NCBI RefSeq assembly: GCF_000702265.1
Contig: NZ_KL370882.1
Location: 62,001-126,000, forward strand
DNA from: Butyrivibrio sp. NC2002
Lineage (GTDB): Bacteria > Bacillota > Clostridia > Lachnospirales > Lachnospiraceae
Direction: 5' to 3'
DNA length: 64,000 nucleotides
Both the position numbers and the translations under genes were made by a program. Shown piece after piece: positions 33,934 to 44,138 of this stretch. The notes under the pieces are model-generated. The model did no database searches. It was not told the DNA's origin and saw only the letters and a program-made list of their open reading frames with translations. The stretch's first letter is position 1; each line of letters opens with the position of its first letter.

Positions 33934-34803
33934 ATGAGTGCTATTACTGACAAAACCTTACTTGATAATTTTCTTAATCTGATTCCTGCCGGTGTTTTCT
34001 GGAAAGACAAAGACAGGCGTTTTCTTGGTGCAAATAAGATGTTCCTTGATTACTATGGACTCGAATCCGTCTCGGAGCTTATAGGCAATACTGATGAGGA
34101 TATGGGCTGGCACATAGACCCGGAGCCTTTTAAAAGAGATGAACTTAGGGTAATAAACAACGGCGATTCCATTAAGAATGTCTTAGGCCAATGTATAGTA
34201 CAGGGAAAGATCAGAAAAATCAGAGCTTCCAAGTCTCCTCTTTATGACAAAGGGGAAATTATCGGCCTTGTCGGATACTTTATGGATATAACCGATGAAG
34301 TTGAGGAAAGACAGCGGCTTTCATATCTTTCACAGACAGATGACCTTACCGGTATTTTTAACCGCAGAGCATACAATGATGTTGTTCTTCAATACGAGGA
34401 GCAGTACAAAATCAACAAGACAGATTTTGTTTTATATATGATCGATCTTGATGATTTTAAAAGAATAAACGATGAATATGGTCACGAATATGGTAACATG
34501 GCTATCATTGCCGTATCCAAAGCTCTTTCCATGGCTGCAGCGGAAAACTGTGTTCTGTTCAGATACGGTGGGGATGAGTTCATTGTTCTTCACCAGCTCC
34601 AGTCTGTCGATGAAGTTGAAGTGATTGAAAAGAGACTCTTAAAAGCTATAGACAGTGCCAGGAAAATCGATGATGCTAAAATTGTAACCAAAGCGTCCAT
34701 TGGGCATGCGATGTACTCAAAAACAAACTCCTTATTGTCTTTGATAGAGCTTGCCGATAAACGAATGTATGAAATGAAAAAAGAACATAAAGCGAAAAGA
34801 TAA
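33934..34803 (+). CDS. PAS-GGDEF diguanylate cyclase
   Basis: The 289-residue soluble protein has an N-terminal PAS domain (about 8-110, VFWKDKDRRFLGANKMFLDY) and a GGDEF domain with RYGGDEFIVL. The RxxD feedback site is absent here too. The PAS domain may bind a small ligand or cofactor; the PAS pattern F-W-K-D is that of common ligand-sensing PAS proteins. It lies 73 bp after the membrane cyclase and may be read from the same promoter or from its own. Confidence 0.88.
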   Translation: MSAITDKTLLDNFLNLIPAGVFWKDKDRRFLGANKMFLDYYGLESVSELIGNTDEDMGWHIDPEPFKRDELRVINNGDSIKNVLGQCIVQGKIRKIRASKSPLYDKGEIIGLVGYFMDITDEVEERQRLSYLSQTDDLTGIFNRRAYNDVVLQYEEQYKINKTDFVLYMIDLDDFKRINDEYGHEYGNMAIIAVSKALSMAAAENCVLFRYGGDEFIVLHQLQSVDEVEVIEKRLLKAIDSARKIDDAKIVTKASIGHAMYSKTNSLLSLIELADKRMYEMKKEHKAKR

Positions 34804-35031
34804 AGCCGCTGCTTTTTCTTGAAAAATTAAATAACGTATCAGCATCCTAAACTTTTCTTTTAAAATTTAATTCCCCTCTAAGTATCGATATCTCAATGTT
34901 CTTCCTCATTTTAGACTATTGATATATCACATAACTTGATTATATAGAATTATCTCTGAAATGAGTGTAAATAAGCATAAAGAAACTATTAAGCAACGCT
35001 TTATCATTAAACAACTAGGTTTTAAGGGATA

Positions 35032-35916
35032 CTAATCCTTGAGAGCGCCCATAGTCAGGCCGGATATCAGATATTTCTGGAAAAACGGAAATGCCATGGT
35101 TATCGGTATAACTATAACTACTACTATGGCCATTCTCACGGAATCCGTAGGCAGACTTGTAAGTGAGTCTACGCCAAGATATTGCTCATTTTTGGCAAGG
35201 GATGAGACCTGACGTTCTATGGATATCAGCATATATTGCAGAGTGTATAAATCTGTGTGGTTACTGTCTATATAAAGAAGTGCTTCATACCACGAATTCC
35301 AATAACCGAAAGTGAAAAACAAACCAATCGTTGCGATAAGCGGCTTAGCAAGAGGAAGTACCAGCCCGGAAAAAATCTGCAATTCCGTAGCGCCGTCTAT
35401 TCTTCCTGCATCGATCAGCTCATGCGGAAGTGATGTAGAAAACCATGTTCTTGAGATAAAAATATAGAAACTGGAACAGGCTATAGGCAAAAGAAGGCTT
35501 AAATATGTATTGGCAAGATGGTAAATCTGAGTATTTACCATGTAAGAAGCAACAAGCCCTCCTGAGAAAAGCATGGGAATGATCGCAAAAACCGTGAAAA
35601 AATTCCTATGCCTGAACTCACGCAGGGACAGAGCGTATCCATAAGGTATAACTATAAACAGTCCCAGAATCGTTCCTGCTACAGTAATAAATAAGGAATT
35701 AAAAAAGGCTCTCCCTATAAAGCCGCTTACCTGCCACAGATAGCTATATGCCGAAAGAGAAAATTCAGCCGGTATAAAGGCATACCCGTTCAAGGCTATA
35801 GAACGTTCAGAAGATAACGATATTATGACAACAAAAAGCACCGGAATTACCATAATTATCGATATCAAAATAAAGAGCAAGGTATATATAAAGTTGGCAA
35901 ATCTACTTATTTTCAT
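35032..35916 (-). CDS. ABC sugar transporter permease (LplC/YtcP-like)
   Basis: The 294-residue protein has six membrane segments and the EAA loop of inner-membrane permeases (ELIDAGRIDGATELQIFSGL). It belongs to the CUT1 group, of the LplC kind that pairs with large binding proteins. ATG 35916 is chosen because GGAGAG lies about 10 bp upstream and the ATG overlaps the stop of the partner permease by 1 bp. It works with the permease at 35916-36863 and the binding protein at 36878-38461. No ATPase gene is nearby; a shared MsmX-like ATPase encoded elsewhere is likely (family knowledge). Confidence 0.88.
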   Translation of the reverse strand: MKISRFANFIYTLLFILISIIMVIPVLFVVIISLSSERSIALNGYAFIPAEFSLSAYSYLWQVSGFIGRAFFNSLFITVAGTILGLFIVIPYGYALSLREFRHRNFFTVFAIIPMLFSGGLVASYMVNTQIYHLANTYLSLLLPIACSSFYIFISRTWFSTSLPHELIDAGRIDGATELQIFSGLVLPLAKPLIATIGLFFTFGYWNSWYEALLYIDSNHTDLYTLQYMLISIERQVSSLAKNEQYLGVDSLTSLPTDSVRMAIVVVIVIPITMAFPFFQKYLISGLTMGALKD

Positions 35917-36863
35917 CAAAACAATGCACTCTCCGGACTTATCTTTTTAATGATTCCATTAGCTATCACCAAAAACAGGCATCCAAAAATATTTTGGAAA
36001 AATCCTACTGCTGTTGAATAACCATATATGGCAGACTCTGTTAATGCCTTATATACATATACATCCAGCGTCTGCGTTACTGATAGTATCTGTCCTGAGT
36101 TTCTGGTAACCTGGTAAAACAGACCAAAATCTGAATTCAGAATATGCGCTGTATTTAGAAGAAGCAGCATCCCCACAACAGGTTTTAGCAGAGGCACTGT
36201 GATATACATCGTTTGCTTAAAAGGTGTTGCGCCGTCTACTCTCGCACTTTCATAAAGCGAAGCATCTATTCCATGGATTGCAGCCAGATAAATTACTGTC
36301 TGATATCCGACTATTTTCCAGGTGTGTACCAGCACAAGAATAAAGGGCCAGAATATTTCTCTTTGATACCACAACACCGGCTCACCACCATTTTGTGTGA
36401 TGATCCTGTTAATTAATCCTTTGTCCGTAGACAGGAATGCAAACAGAAAATACGAAACAACTGTCCAAGATAAGAAATGCGGAAGAAACATTACAGTCTG
36501 AGCGGTTTTTGCCAGGATGCGACTATAGAGCCTTGTAAGCATTATGGCAAGGCATACAGGCAGGGTCGCACCCAGCACAATGAAAACCACATTGTATAAA
36601 AAAGTATTTCTAATAATGTTTAAAATATCAGGAGAACGGAATAGGAACCTGAAATTGGCCAGTCCCGCATTGCTACTGGTAAGAAGGCTATACACAAATC
36701 CTTTTCCCGGGCGATAACGATAGTTTTTAAATGCCATCAGTACACCAAACATAGGTATATATGAAAACATTAAAAACCATAACGCGCCAGGAATCACGAA
36801 GGTCATAATAGATGTCTTTTTCCATCTTCTATTAAGCTTTACACGATTCCTCTCCGTTCTCAT
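35916..36863 (-). CDS. ABC sugar transporter permease (LplB/YteP-like)
   Basis: The 315-residue protein has six membrane segments. Its N-terminus is basic (RTERNRVKLNRRWKK), and the EAA loop is ESARVDGATPFKQTMYI. The PGALWFLMFSYIPMFGVLMA and KNYRY segments are typical of LplB/YteP permeases. GGGAG lies 7 bp before ATG 36863. It forms the channel with the other permease, and the binding-protein gene ends 14 bp upstream of it. Confidence 0.9.
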   Translation of the reverse strand: MRTERNRVKLNRRWKKTSIMTFVIPGALWFLMFSYIPMFGVLMAFKNYRYRPGKGFVYSLLTSSNAGLANFRFLFRSPDILNIIRNTFLYNVVFIVLGATLPVCLAIMLTRLYSRILAKTAQTVMFLPHFLSWTVVSYFLFAFLSTDKGLINRIITQNGGEPVLWYQREIFWPFILVLVHTWKIVGYQTVIYLAAIHGIDASLYESARVDGATPFKQTMYITVPLLKPVVGMLLLLNTAHILNSDFGLFYQVTRNSGQILSVTQTLDVYVYKALTESAIYGYSTAVGFFQNIFGCLFLVIANGIIKKISPESALF

Positions 36864-36877
36864 GTAATAATCTCCCG

Positions 36878-38461
36878 TTAATTAGCTTTTTCCTTTGCAA
36901 GACTTTCAGCCAGCTGCTTCCTTGCTTCTTCAAGAACTGCCTCATATCCTGCAGCCTCGAGCTCTTTCTTTATGTCAGGAAGTATTTCATCCACGTTCTC
37001 TGTTCCGGTGATAAGAAGTGAATAATACTTGTCCATTACTGCATTACAAGCGGCATTTTCTGCTTCTACAGGCGTTATGTCAAAGTTGAAGTCCCCAAGA
37101 GTTGAGTATGTAGCATCTTTGTAAGCATCAAATACCATAGGCCAGGGATTTGGATCTGATCTCTCGGTTTCACTTATAGACTCTACTGATGCTGTTACTG
37201 TAGAACCTGTTATATATCCGTCCATTGACCAGTTCGACTTACCCTGTTCAGTTCTAAGTACTGTGCCGTCATCGAGATAATTGAAATGAACGCCTTCTAT
37301 TCCATAACGCAGAATATCTCTGAAGGTACGATCCATATTTAGGAGCTCCAGATACTTAAGACATGCAACGGCACGTTCCTCGCTGCAGGCTGCATTGATC
37401 GCAAATAATGATCCTCTGGTAGTTGCCGGAGAGATAAACGGTCCATCATATAATGACATAAATACAGGGAAACCTGCCCATGCACTCCATCCTGTGTAAC
37501 CGGGCTGAGCTGTACCTGCACGTACAGATGCCCTGATTTCCTTGCCTATGCTCTCGGTTATAGCTGCATCAGGATTGATATATCCCAGCTTATACCATTT
37601 ATTTAGCAGGCGGAATCTATCCATGAGTACATCATTTTCCCAGAATGGAACGATCTGGTTCTCTCTGTCAGTTCCTGCAAAATAGTACGGAGAACATAAG
37701 TAATTTCCTGCTATCCACTGACAGAAATTAGTAAATCCTGTCAATCCGTTTTTTCCAAGCGGCATAGGATAAACATCATCATAGTTTTCCTTGTAAGCTG
37801 CAAGATAAGGCTCTAATTCTGCAAAATCCATCTTGTCCTTCAGTTCCATTCCGATGGCTTCATAGCGTTCCTGATCAAGCCTTAGATACATCATATATGC
37901 CATACTACCGTCAGTAGGTACACCATAATATCTTCCGTCGACACTTGCTCCGACCTTCCAGAAGTCCTCCGGTATTTTGTTATACATATCCGGTGTTTCT
38001 TCCTGGACCAGCTCCGTAATATCATAAAACATGCCTCTGTAAGCGTTTGATACGTAATCGTTGCACCAATCGCTGGTAAAAGTCATATCATACTCATCTC
38101 CTGCTGACATAGACAGGTCAAACTGATCTTCTTCCTTGAAGATCATATTGACAGTAACCCCAATCTTTTCAGCGGAGTACTTGTTGGCTGCTTCCTGCAC
38201 AAGCGCTGCATCTATAGGAGCTGCACCTGCAGAAAACAGCCACCAGGTAAGCTCTATAGGCTCTTCTGAAGTAGATGTAGCTTCTGCGTTGTCATTTATG
38301 CTTTCCTCAGTGCTTTCAGCAGCACTTGTTTTTGCTGTTTCAGTTGAGCTATCAGACGTACTACCTGCATTATCTTTAGCATTGCCACAGGAAGCCAGTG
38401 CCATAGCAACCATACTTATTGCTGTAATTAGTGCCACTGAAGTTTGTTTGATTTTTTTCAT
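36878..38461 (-). CDS. ABC sugar transporter solute-binding lipoprotein (LplA-like)
   Basis: This 527-residue protein has a lipoprotein signal (ISMVAMALASC) followed by a Ser/Thr/Glu-rich linker (about 25-65) and a large binding domain. Its length and pattern (AVACLKYLELLNMDRTFRDI, and GIEGVHF) match LplA/YtcQ-type proteins, which bind oligosaccharides, often from plant polymers. The ligand cannot be named. GAGGGGAG precedes ATG 38461. It leads the transporter operon, 40 bp after the MATE-ATPase gene. Confidence 0.88.
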   Translation of the reverse strand: MKKIKQTSVALITAISMVAMALASCGNAKDNAGSTSDSSTETAKTSAAESTEESINDNAEATSTSEEPIELTWWLFSAGAAPIDAALVQEAANKYSAEKIGVTVNMIFKEEDQFDLSMSAGDEYDMTFTSDWCNDYVSNAYRGMFYDITELVQEETPDMYNKIPEDFWKVGASVDGRYYGVPTDGSMAYMMYLRLDQERYEAIGMELKDKMDFAELEPYLAAYKENYDDVYPMPLGKNGLTGFTNFCQWIAGNYLCSPYYFAGTDRENQIVPFWENDVLMDRFRLLNKWYKLGYINPDAAITESIGKEIRASVRAGTAQPGYTGWSAWAGFPVFMSLYDGPFISPATTRGSLFAINAACSEERAVACLKYLELLNMDRTFRDILRYGIEGVHFNYLDDGTVLRTEQGKSNWSMDGYITGSTVTASVESISETERSDPNPWPMVFDAYKDATYSTLGDFNFDITPVEAENAACNAVMDKYYSLLITGTENVDEILPDIKKELEAAGYEAVLEEARKQLAESLAKEKAN

Positions 38462-38501
38462 TGATTTCTCCCCTCTTTAAAATATTAGTTGCGTATATAT
38501 C

Positions 38502-40217
38502 TCATAGCTTTGCCGTTATATAGTTTAAATCATAAACTCTTGAACATTGCAGGTCTTTAGCAATAGAACGTACAAGAAATGCACTAAAGATTTCTTCCGG
38601 CTGCGAGTTTATATAACTTGTCAGTTCGGAAGGTGGGCCGTTATCCCACATCATCAGTACATTGTCTTCACCTGATACAACGCATATATCTATATCGGTA
38701 TCATGACCTGCTTTCTTTTTTACTATGAAAATAAGTTCCTCTATCGTAAGTGCTATCTTGCCGGCAAGTTTTTTAGGTACATTTTTTGAAATGAGCTCAT
38801 TCTCAACTTTTTCAGGAAGGATACTGCCTTTATTCTGCTTAAGGGATATAAAAAGGTATTCCTTTATGCCGGAACCAATTGCTTCGTCTTGCTTGTTTTT
38901 TTCGTTGAGATATATGAACACCGTCACGGCCAATATAATTACTATAGGAATTACGTAGCCCCACATAACTGATATACCACCTATCACATACAGCAGCCCA
39001 AAAGTAACAGCTATCCTGCCCAGTGTAACTGCTACATTCAAAACAAGGGATAGCTTGTTTTGCAGAGTCGAATCAATATATATTTTCATTGCATTGTATA
39101 TCCATTGAAGGATCAGGTAAAAAGTATATATCCAAAGCATCTGCCTCTGTATTTCGCTGATATCACGAAAACCGAACATAATATAAATCAAATCTGTAAA
39201 TATATATATTACGACTGCCAGGATTATGCTCATTATGGTCATTGCCTTGATGGCAATCAACATAACTCTGTCTACCACTTCATAATTGCCCGAACTGTAA
39301 TACATGCCAACCAAAGGAGAAGAAGCTTTAGTAACTCCTGAGAAAATGGCCATAACAATATTGTTGCATAGTGCAAGTACACTCATTGAAGCTGCGCCTA
39401 TTTCTCCAAGTGCCTGTGTTATGCAATAGATCATGACTACCCCTTGAAGCGCTCCAAGCATCTGCAGGGCCGACGCTGAAACACCGCTTTCAAGAAGAGC
39501 CCTTATCTCTTTTCTGCAGGGTAATTTTTTGAAGTTGCGCAGATTGGTCTTTTTCCTGATATAGATCTGAATTATTATAGATTCAGCAATTATGCAGATT
39601 CCTGTGCACAATCCTGCACCCATGATGCCAAGCCCAAATACAGCAACCAGTAGATAATCGAACACAAGGTTAAGGATCGCACTTATCATAGATATTGTTG
39701 TAAACACCTTAACTTTTCCGATACTTATAAGTTCATCGCAAGCAACATAGTAGTATAGTTCAAGAGGCCGGCTCACCATAACTCCGAGTGCGTATGCCCA
39801 GATCATTTTTTCAAGATCAGGGCTAAGGTCAAAAGCTTTAACCACAATATATGTGACCGGAAATTGGACTACTGTCAGGGAAATTGCCAATACTTTTTTC
39901 AAAAAACTAATTGCAGAATATGCCCTGTCCAGGCTTTCCGTATCATTTTTTCCTATTATCACGGGAATATATTTTGAAACACCGGCACATAAAAGTGTTG
40001 TAACAGAAGCAACCATGATATTTATGGGATAAAAAATATTCACAGCAGAAAGAGCATCACTACCGACATAATTGCCAAGTATGATGCCATCTATGTTTGT
40101 CAGAAGCATGTTAGCTAAATTAGCGATAACGTATGAGAAAAAATATGAACGTAATCTGCTTCTTATCAAATTGTTATTTTGTTCAAAGCCAGGAATATAT
40201 TTTTCTCTAGATGCCAT
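38502..40217 (-). CDS. MATE-family transporter fused to a C-terminal GHKL/RsbW-like ATPase domain
   Basis: The first about 450 residues have twelve membrane segments and MATE features (ANLANMLLTNIDGIILGNYV near the start). The last about 110 residues form a soluble domain with EEL in ALTIEELIFIVKKKAG in the N-box place, and MMWDNGPPSE as a G1 (D-x-G-x) box, as in RsbW-like anti-sigma kinases. Exporters are not normally fused to such a domain, so it may sense nucleotide or control another protein. The ribosome binding site is weak. It lies upstream of the LplABC-like operon on the same strand. Confidence 0.75.
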   Translation of the reverse strand: MASREKYIPGFEQNNNLIRSRLRSYFFSYVIANLANMLLTNIDGIILGNYVGSDALSAVNIFYPINIMVASVTTLLCAGVSKYIPVIIGKNDTESLDRAYSAISFLKKVLAISLTVVQFPVTYIVVKAFDLSPDLEKMIWAYALGVMVSRPLELYYYVACDELISIGKVKVFTTISMISAILNLVFDYLLVAVFGLGIMGAGLCTGICIIAESIIIQIYIRKKTNLRNFKKLPCRKEIRALLESGVSASALQMLGALQGVVMIYCITQALGEIGAASMSVLALCNNIVMAIFSGVTKASSPLVGMYYSSGNYEVVDRVMLIAIKAMTIMSIILAVVIYIFTDLIYIMFGFRDISEIQRQMLWIYTFYLILQWIYNAMKIYIDSTLQNKLSLVLNVAVTLGRIAVTFGLLYVIGGISVMWGYVIPIVIILAVTVFIYLNEKNKQDEAIGSGIKEYLFISLKQNKGSILPEKVENELISKNVPKKLAGKIALTIEELIFIVKKKAGHDTDIDICVVSGEDNVLMMWDNGPPSELTSYINSQPEEIFSAFLVRSIAKDLQCSRVYDLNYITAKL

Positions 40218-40372
40218 ATATAATTCAAGACCCCATTAAATTATACTATATTGCACGTAATTTTTATCTAAAAAAAATATAAATCTTAATGCACATTTAT
40301 TTTTTCGCACATCTTAATGTTATAATATTATTGTTATATCAAGGTTTTTAGATAAATACGGAGGAATGGCTT

Positions 40373-41776
40373 ATGATTTCATTAATTACATCCTTTCTCG
40401 TTCTGATTATTGGCTATTTTACTTATGGAAAAATAGTAGAAAAAATATTTTCTCCGGATGATCGTGTGACACCGGCTTATGAACATACAGATGGAGTCGA
40501 TTTTGTACCGCTAAAAACGGGCAAAGCATTTCTCATCCAGCTTCTTAATATAGCAGGCACCGGTCCTATATTCGGGGCTCTTATGGGAGCCTGTTTCGGA
40601 CCTGTCGTTTTTTTGTGGATTATTTTTGGTTCTATACTTGGGGGAGCCGTGCATGACTACATGACCGGCATGATTTCTGAGCGAAACGAAGGCAAATCCA
40701 TTGCGGAATTATCAGGAATTTACCTGGGACCGGTAGCCAAATGGTTCATGCGTATTTTTTCCACTTTACTGCTGATACTGACAGGTACTGTTTTTGTAAA
40801 CAGTCCGGCAGCACTGATAGCCAAGCTTACTCCCGATTATTTGAATGACACATTTTGGGTTGTTGTAATACTGATCTACTATGTTTTGGCAACGCTTCTT
40901 CCCATTGACAAGATTATAGGCAAATTGTATCCGATTTTTGGTATTGTGCTTATAACCATGGCTGTCTGCATTCTTTACGGCATTGTTGCAGGCGGTTATT
41001 TGGTACCTGAAATCAGCTTTGAAAATCTTCATCCCGATGGGCTTCCTATATGGCCATATATGTTTATTACTGTGGCTTGCGGTGCAATTTCGGGTTTTCA
41101 TGCAACTCAGTCACCCATGATCTCAAAATGTATGCGTTCAGAACGGGAAGGAAGAAAAATATTTTATGGCGCAATGCTCGCAGAGTCTGTGATCGCGCTC
41201 ACCTGGGCTGCAGGTGGTGTTGCATTTTATGGAACAACAACAGAACTAAATAATGCACTTTCAGGCCTTGGCCAGTCAGGCGTTGTATATGACATTTCTA
41301 CCGGAATGCTTGGCCCTATAGGCGAAATACTGGCTATAGTAGGAGTTATTGCCTGCCCTATCACATCGGGAGATACGGCATTTCGAAGTGCCAGACTTAT
41401 CTTAAGCGAAATAACCGGTCTTGACCAAAAGCACATGCGTAATCGCCTGATCATCACACTTCCCCTTCTTGCTATAGGTGCTTTGCTTACACAGCTTGAT
41501 TTTAATGTCTTGTGGAGATATTTTTCATGGAGTAACCAGACACTTGCCATGATAAGTCTCTGGGTTGCAACTGCATATCTGCTAAAGAACAACAAAAATA
41601 AAAAAGCCAGCCTGCTGACAGCGCTTCCTGCAACCTTTATGTCCGCTGTCAGCATGACTTATATTCTTATGGCAAAAGAGGGATTTAAGATCAGTTATTC
41701 AGTAGCTTATCCCATTAGTGCGTTATTTGCAGCAGGGCTATTTGGGGTATATTTGTACCACTTATCAATGAAATGA
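40373..41776 (+). CDS. cstA: Carbon starvation protein CstA (peptide/pyruvate transporter)
   Basis: The 467-residue membrane protein has the CstA signature near the start (YGKIVEKIFSPDDRVTPAYE, DFVPL) and QLLNIAGTGPIFGAL, followed by many membrane segments. It lacks the long C-terminal part of the 700-residue E. coli form and belongs to the short Gram-positive group. CstA proteins take up peptides or pyruvate; the substrate here is not certain. GGAGG precedes ATG 40373, and TATAAT at 40321-40326 is a likely -10 element. Confidence 0.9.
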   Translation: MISLITSFLVLIIGYFTYGKIVEKIFSPDDRVTPAYEHTDGVDFVPLKTGKAFLIQLLNIAGTGPIFGALMGACFGPVVFLWIIFGSILGGAVHDYMTGMISERNEGKSIAELSGIYLGPVAKWFMRIFSTLLLILTGTVFVNSPAALIAKLTPDYLNDTFWVVVILIYYVLATLLPIDKIIGKLYPIFGIVLITMAVCILYGIVAGGYLVPEISFENLHPDGLPIWPYMFITVACGAISGFHATQSPMISKCMRSEREGRKIFYGAMLAESVIALTWAAGGVAFYGTTTELNNALSGLGQSGVVYDISTGMLGPIGEILAIVGVIACPITSGDTAFRSARLILSEITGLDQKHMRNRLIITLPLLAIGALLTQLDFNVLWRYFSWSNQTLAMISLWVATAYLLKNNKNKKASLLTALPATFMSAVSMTYILMAKEGFKISYSVAYPISALFAAGLFGVYLYHLSMK

Positions 41777-41839
41777 TTTAACTTTTGTCAACTCCCGGTT
41801 GCAGTTATACTACCTGGCGGTTTACCCAGGCAATATAAG

Positions 41840-41879
41840 TACCCCGGGACAGGGTTTGTGAGATTCCTGTACCGGGGTA
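41840..41879. terminator. Bidirectional hairpin, degenerate REP-like unit
   Basis: TACCCCGGGACAGG (41840-41853) pairs with CCTGTACCGGGGTA (41866-41879) with one mismatch. The loop side GGGACAGGGTTTGTG resembles the core of the REP-like family. It lies between the converging cstA and alpha-galactosidase genes, with a second small hairpin (CCTGG/CCAGG, 41813-41830) before it. Confidence 0.6.
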
Positions 41880-41887
41880 ATAAAATC

Positions 41888-44137
41888 TTATACGCGTTTG
41901 AAATGAAGTTGTATTGCCGGATATACTCCGAACATTGGATCAAAGGCAAAGCCTCCATTTACGAGAGCAGCGCCTCCATACTTATTGCCAATCTTGTTTG
42001 AAGATTCAAAGAAAGCGTCATCGGGTGATGTTTCTATGGATGATAGGATTCCATCAAGTTCATATGTTGCGCTTTCATCCAATCCTCTCATTTTCACATA
42101 TATTATCTCCGGATTGGCTCTGACATCTGTTACTACCAGAGTTACAAGTGCTTCGCTCTTATCTTCCGATACGAAGCCCCAGGATGTGAAGTAGCTTTCG
42201 GTAGCTTCGTCTGAAAGTCTGTAATAGCGACCTTTTTGGATCAATTCATAATATTTATTGAAAGTGTCAATCTGCTTACGGATCATGGATCTATCAGCAT
42301 CGGATAACTTTCTGGGATCAAGCTCATAACCGAAGGTTCCGGACATAGCTACAAGTGCCCTTGTCATAAATGGAACTTCTCTTCCGCTCTGATGATTGGG
42401 CGATGCAGATACATGGCTTCCCATCGTGCTTACGGGATATCCATAACTTGTTCCCTTCTGGATGATCAGCCTGTTTATAGCCTCTGTATTATCTGAACAC
42501 CATATCTGGGGCGAATAGAACATGATTCCTGCATCAAATCTTCCGCCGCCTCCGGAACAGCCCTCTATCATGATATGAGGGAAAGAGTCTCTAAGTCTCT
42601 GCATGAGATCGTAAGTGCCCAGCATAAAGCGGTGGAGCACCTCACCCTGCTTATCAGAAGGCAGATCATGCGAAAATACATTTGCACAGGATCTGTTAAA
42701 ATCCCATTTTACGTAGGATATGTTTGCACTTCTTAAAACAGTGGAAATAGAATCATACAGATAATCAACTACATCTTTGCGTGACATATCAAGAACAAGC
42801 TGGTCTCTGCCCATAACAGGCTTTCTGTCCGGATCGGTCAGTGCCCAATCGGGATGAGCTCTGTAGAGATCGGAGTCCTCATTGACCATTTCGGGCTCAA
42901 ACCACAGACCAAACTTCATTCCAAGGGAGTTTACATAATCTGCGATCTTAGACATGCCGCCCTCAAGCTTTTTTTCGTTAACTACCCAGTCTCCAAGTCC
43001 TGCGTGGTCATGGTTTCTTTCTCCAAACCATCCATCATCGAGAACAAACATTTCACATCCGGCATCTGCGGCGCTCTTTGCTATCTCCATGATTTTTTTA
43101 TCATCAAAATCAAAATATGTGCCTTCCCAGTTGTTTATAAGAACCGGTCTCTTTATATCCCTGAACTCCTTAGGACACACATTTTCTCTGATGATCCTGT
43201 GATATAGATAGCTAAGCTCCGATAAACCTTTGTTTGTATATGCAAGAATAACTTCCGGTGTCTCAAAAACATCTCCCGGAGATAGTTTCCACGAAAAATG
43301 ATCATCGGAAATACCACTTACTACGCGGATGCTTCCAGCCTGATCCTTTTCAATTTCCTCAGCGTGTTCCCCGGAATACATAAGCATGAATCCGTAGCTG
43401 TCACCGTGCCATTCATCGGTATTTTTATCACATAAAATAACAAATGGATTGTTTTGATGGCTGCTGGTTCCTCGCTTTGACGCGATCCTGTGGATATTAT
43501 GCCCGACTGTTTCCCTCTCAGGTATCCTCTCCATGGCATGACGTCCGTGGAAATGGATAAGGTCCATATTCCTGCCGCAAAAATCCATGCTCATTGATGC
43601 GGCTTTATTAATGATGATCTCCGCATCGGAAGCATTTTTTATCTCGGTATATCTTGAAATTATGTCCTTATCAGCAAACACCTGATAGTGAAGAGTTACT
43701 AAAAGGCCCGAGATCGCATCTTCCATGACAAGCTTCAAAGTATCTACCTTGTCGTTTTCCTGCCTTACATAAGGAAGTCCTGTAGGATTCTCTCTGCCGC
43801 TTATGATATTGTGAGCCTTGTATCTAAGGTCAGTGGTTCTGCTTCCATTTGCCATAACTGCAGAAAGCGCACTAACCCTGTAATCACCTGCACCATCGCT
43901 GCTGTATTCCTGAGGAAGAGTATCTGCGGATATTCCTCTTTGATTTTTACATTCGTATGGGTTCCCGGAAAAACCCCTGTCGATTTCCTTGATCATATAG
44001 CTCATATCAGCCTGATCAACGGATGCTCCATAATAAGTATGAAGCACCATGCCTATATCATTTATTTTTATCTGATACTCAGTATTTTTTGTATTTAGGA
44101 AAAAGATCTTTCTTTTTTCATCAAATCGAATTGCCAT
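41888..44137 (-). CDS. aga: Alpha-galactosidase, GH36
   Basis: This 749-residue cytoplasmic enzyme removes terminal alpha-1,6-galactose from raffinose-family sugars and melibiose. The catalytic nucleophile is D479 in YVKWDFNR and the acid/base is D549 in WCSDNTEA. The substrate loop WEGTYFDFD and VLDDGWFG are intact. The length and numbering match Gram-positive AgaA-type enzymes almost residue for residue. AGGAGG lies about 8 bp before ATG 44137, and the start is 1 bp after the stop of the permease gene. It is the last gene of an importer-enzyme operon. No signal peptide is present, so it acts on imported sugar. Confidence 0.95.
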   Translation of the reverse strand: MAIRFDEKRKIFFLNTKNTEYQIKINDIGMVLHTYYGASVDQADMSYMIKEIDRGFSGNPYECKNQRGISADTLPQEYSSDGAGDYRVSALSAVMANGSRTTDLRYKAHNIISGRENPTGLPYVRQENDKVDTLKLVMEDAISGLLVTLHYQVFADKDIISRYTEIKNASDAEIIINKAASMSMDFCGRNMDLIHFHGRHAMERIPERETVGHNIHRIASKRGTSSHQNNPFVILCDKNTDEWHGDSYGFMLMYSGEHAEEIEKDQAGSIRVVSGISDDHFSWKLSPGDVFETPEVILAYTNKGLSELSYLYHRIIRENVCPKEFRDIKRPVLINNWEGTYFDFDDKKIMEIAKSAADAGCEMFVLDDGWFGERNHDHAGLGDWVVNEKKLEGGMSKIADYVNSLGMKFGLWFEPEMVNEDSDLYRAHPDWALTDPDRKPVMGRDQLVLDMSRKDVVDYLYDSISTVLRSANISYVKWDFNRSCANVFSHDLPSDKQGEVLHRFMLGTYDLMQRLRDSFPHIMIEGCSGGGGRFDAGIMFYSPQIWCSDNTEAINRLIIQKGTSYGYPVSTMGSHVSASPNHQSGREVPFMTRALVAMSGTFGYELDPRKLSDADRSMIRKQIDTFNKYYELIQKGRYYRLSDEATESYFTSWGFVSEDKSEALVTLVVTDVRANPEIIYVKMRGLDESATYELDGILSSIETSPDDAFFESSNKIGNKYGGAALVNGGFAFDPMFGVYPAIQLHFKRV

Positions 44138-44138
44138 A

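Noticed and set aside
38136..38480. 114-codon plus-strand ORF
   Set aside because: It is a shadow of the Ser/Thr/Ala-rich linker of the binding-protein gene on the other strand.
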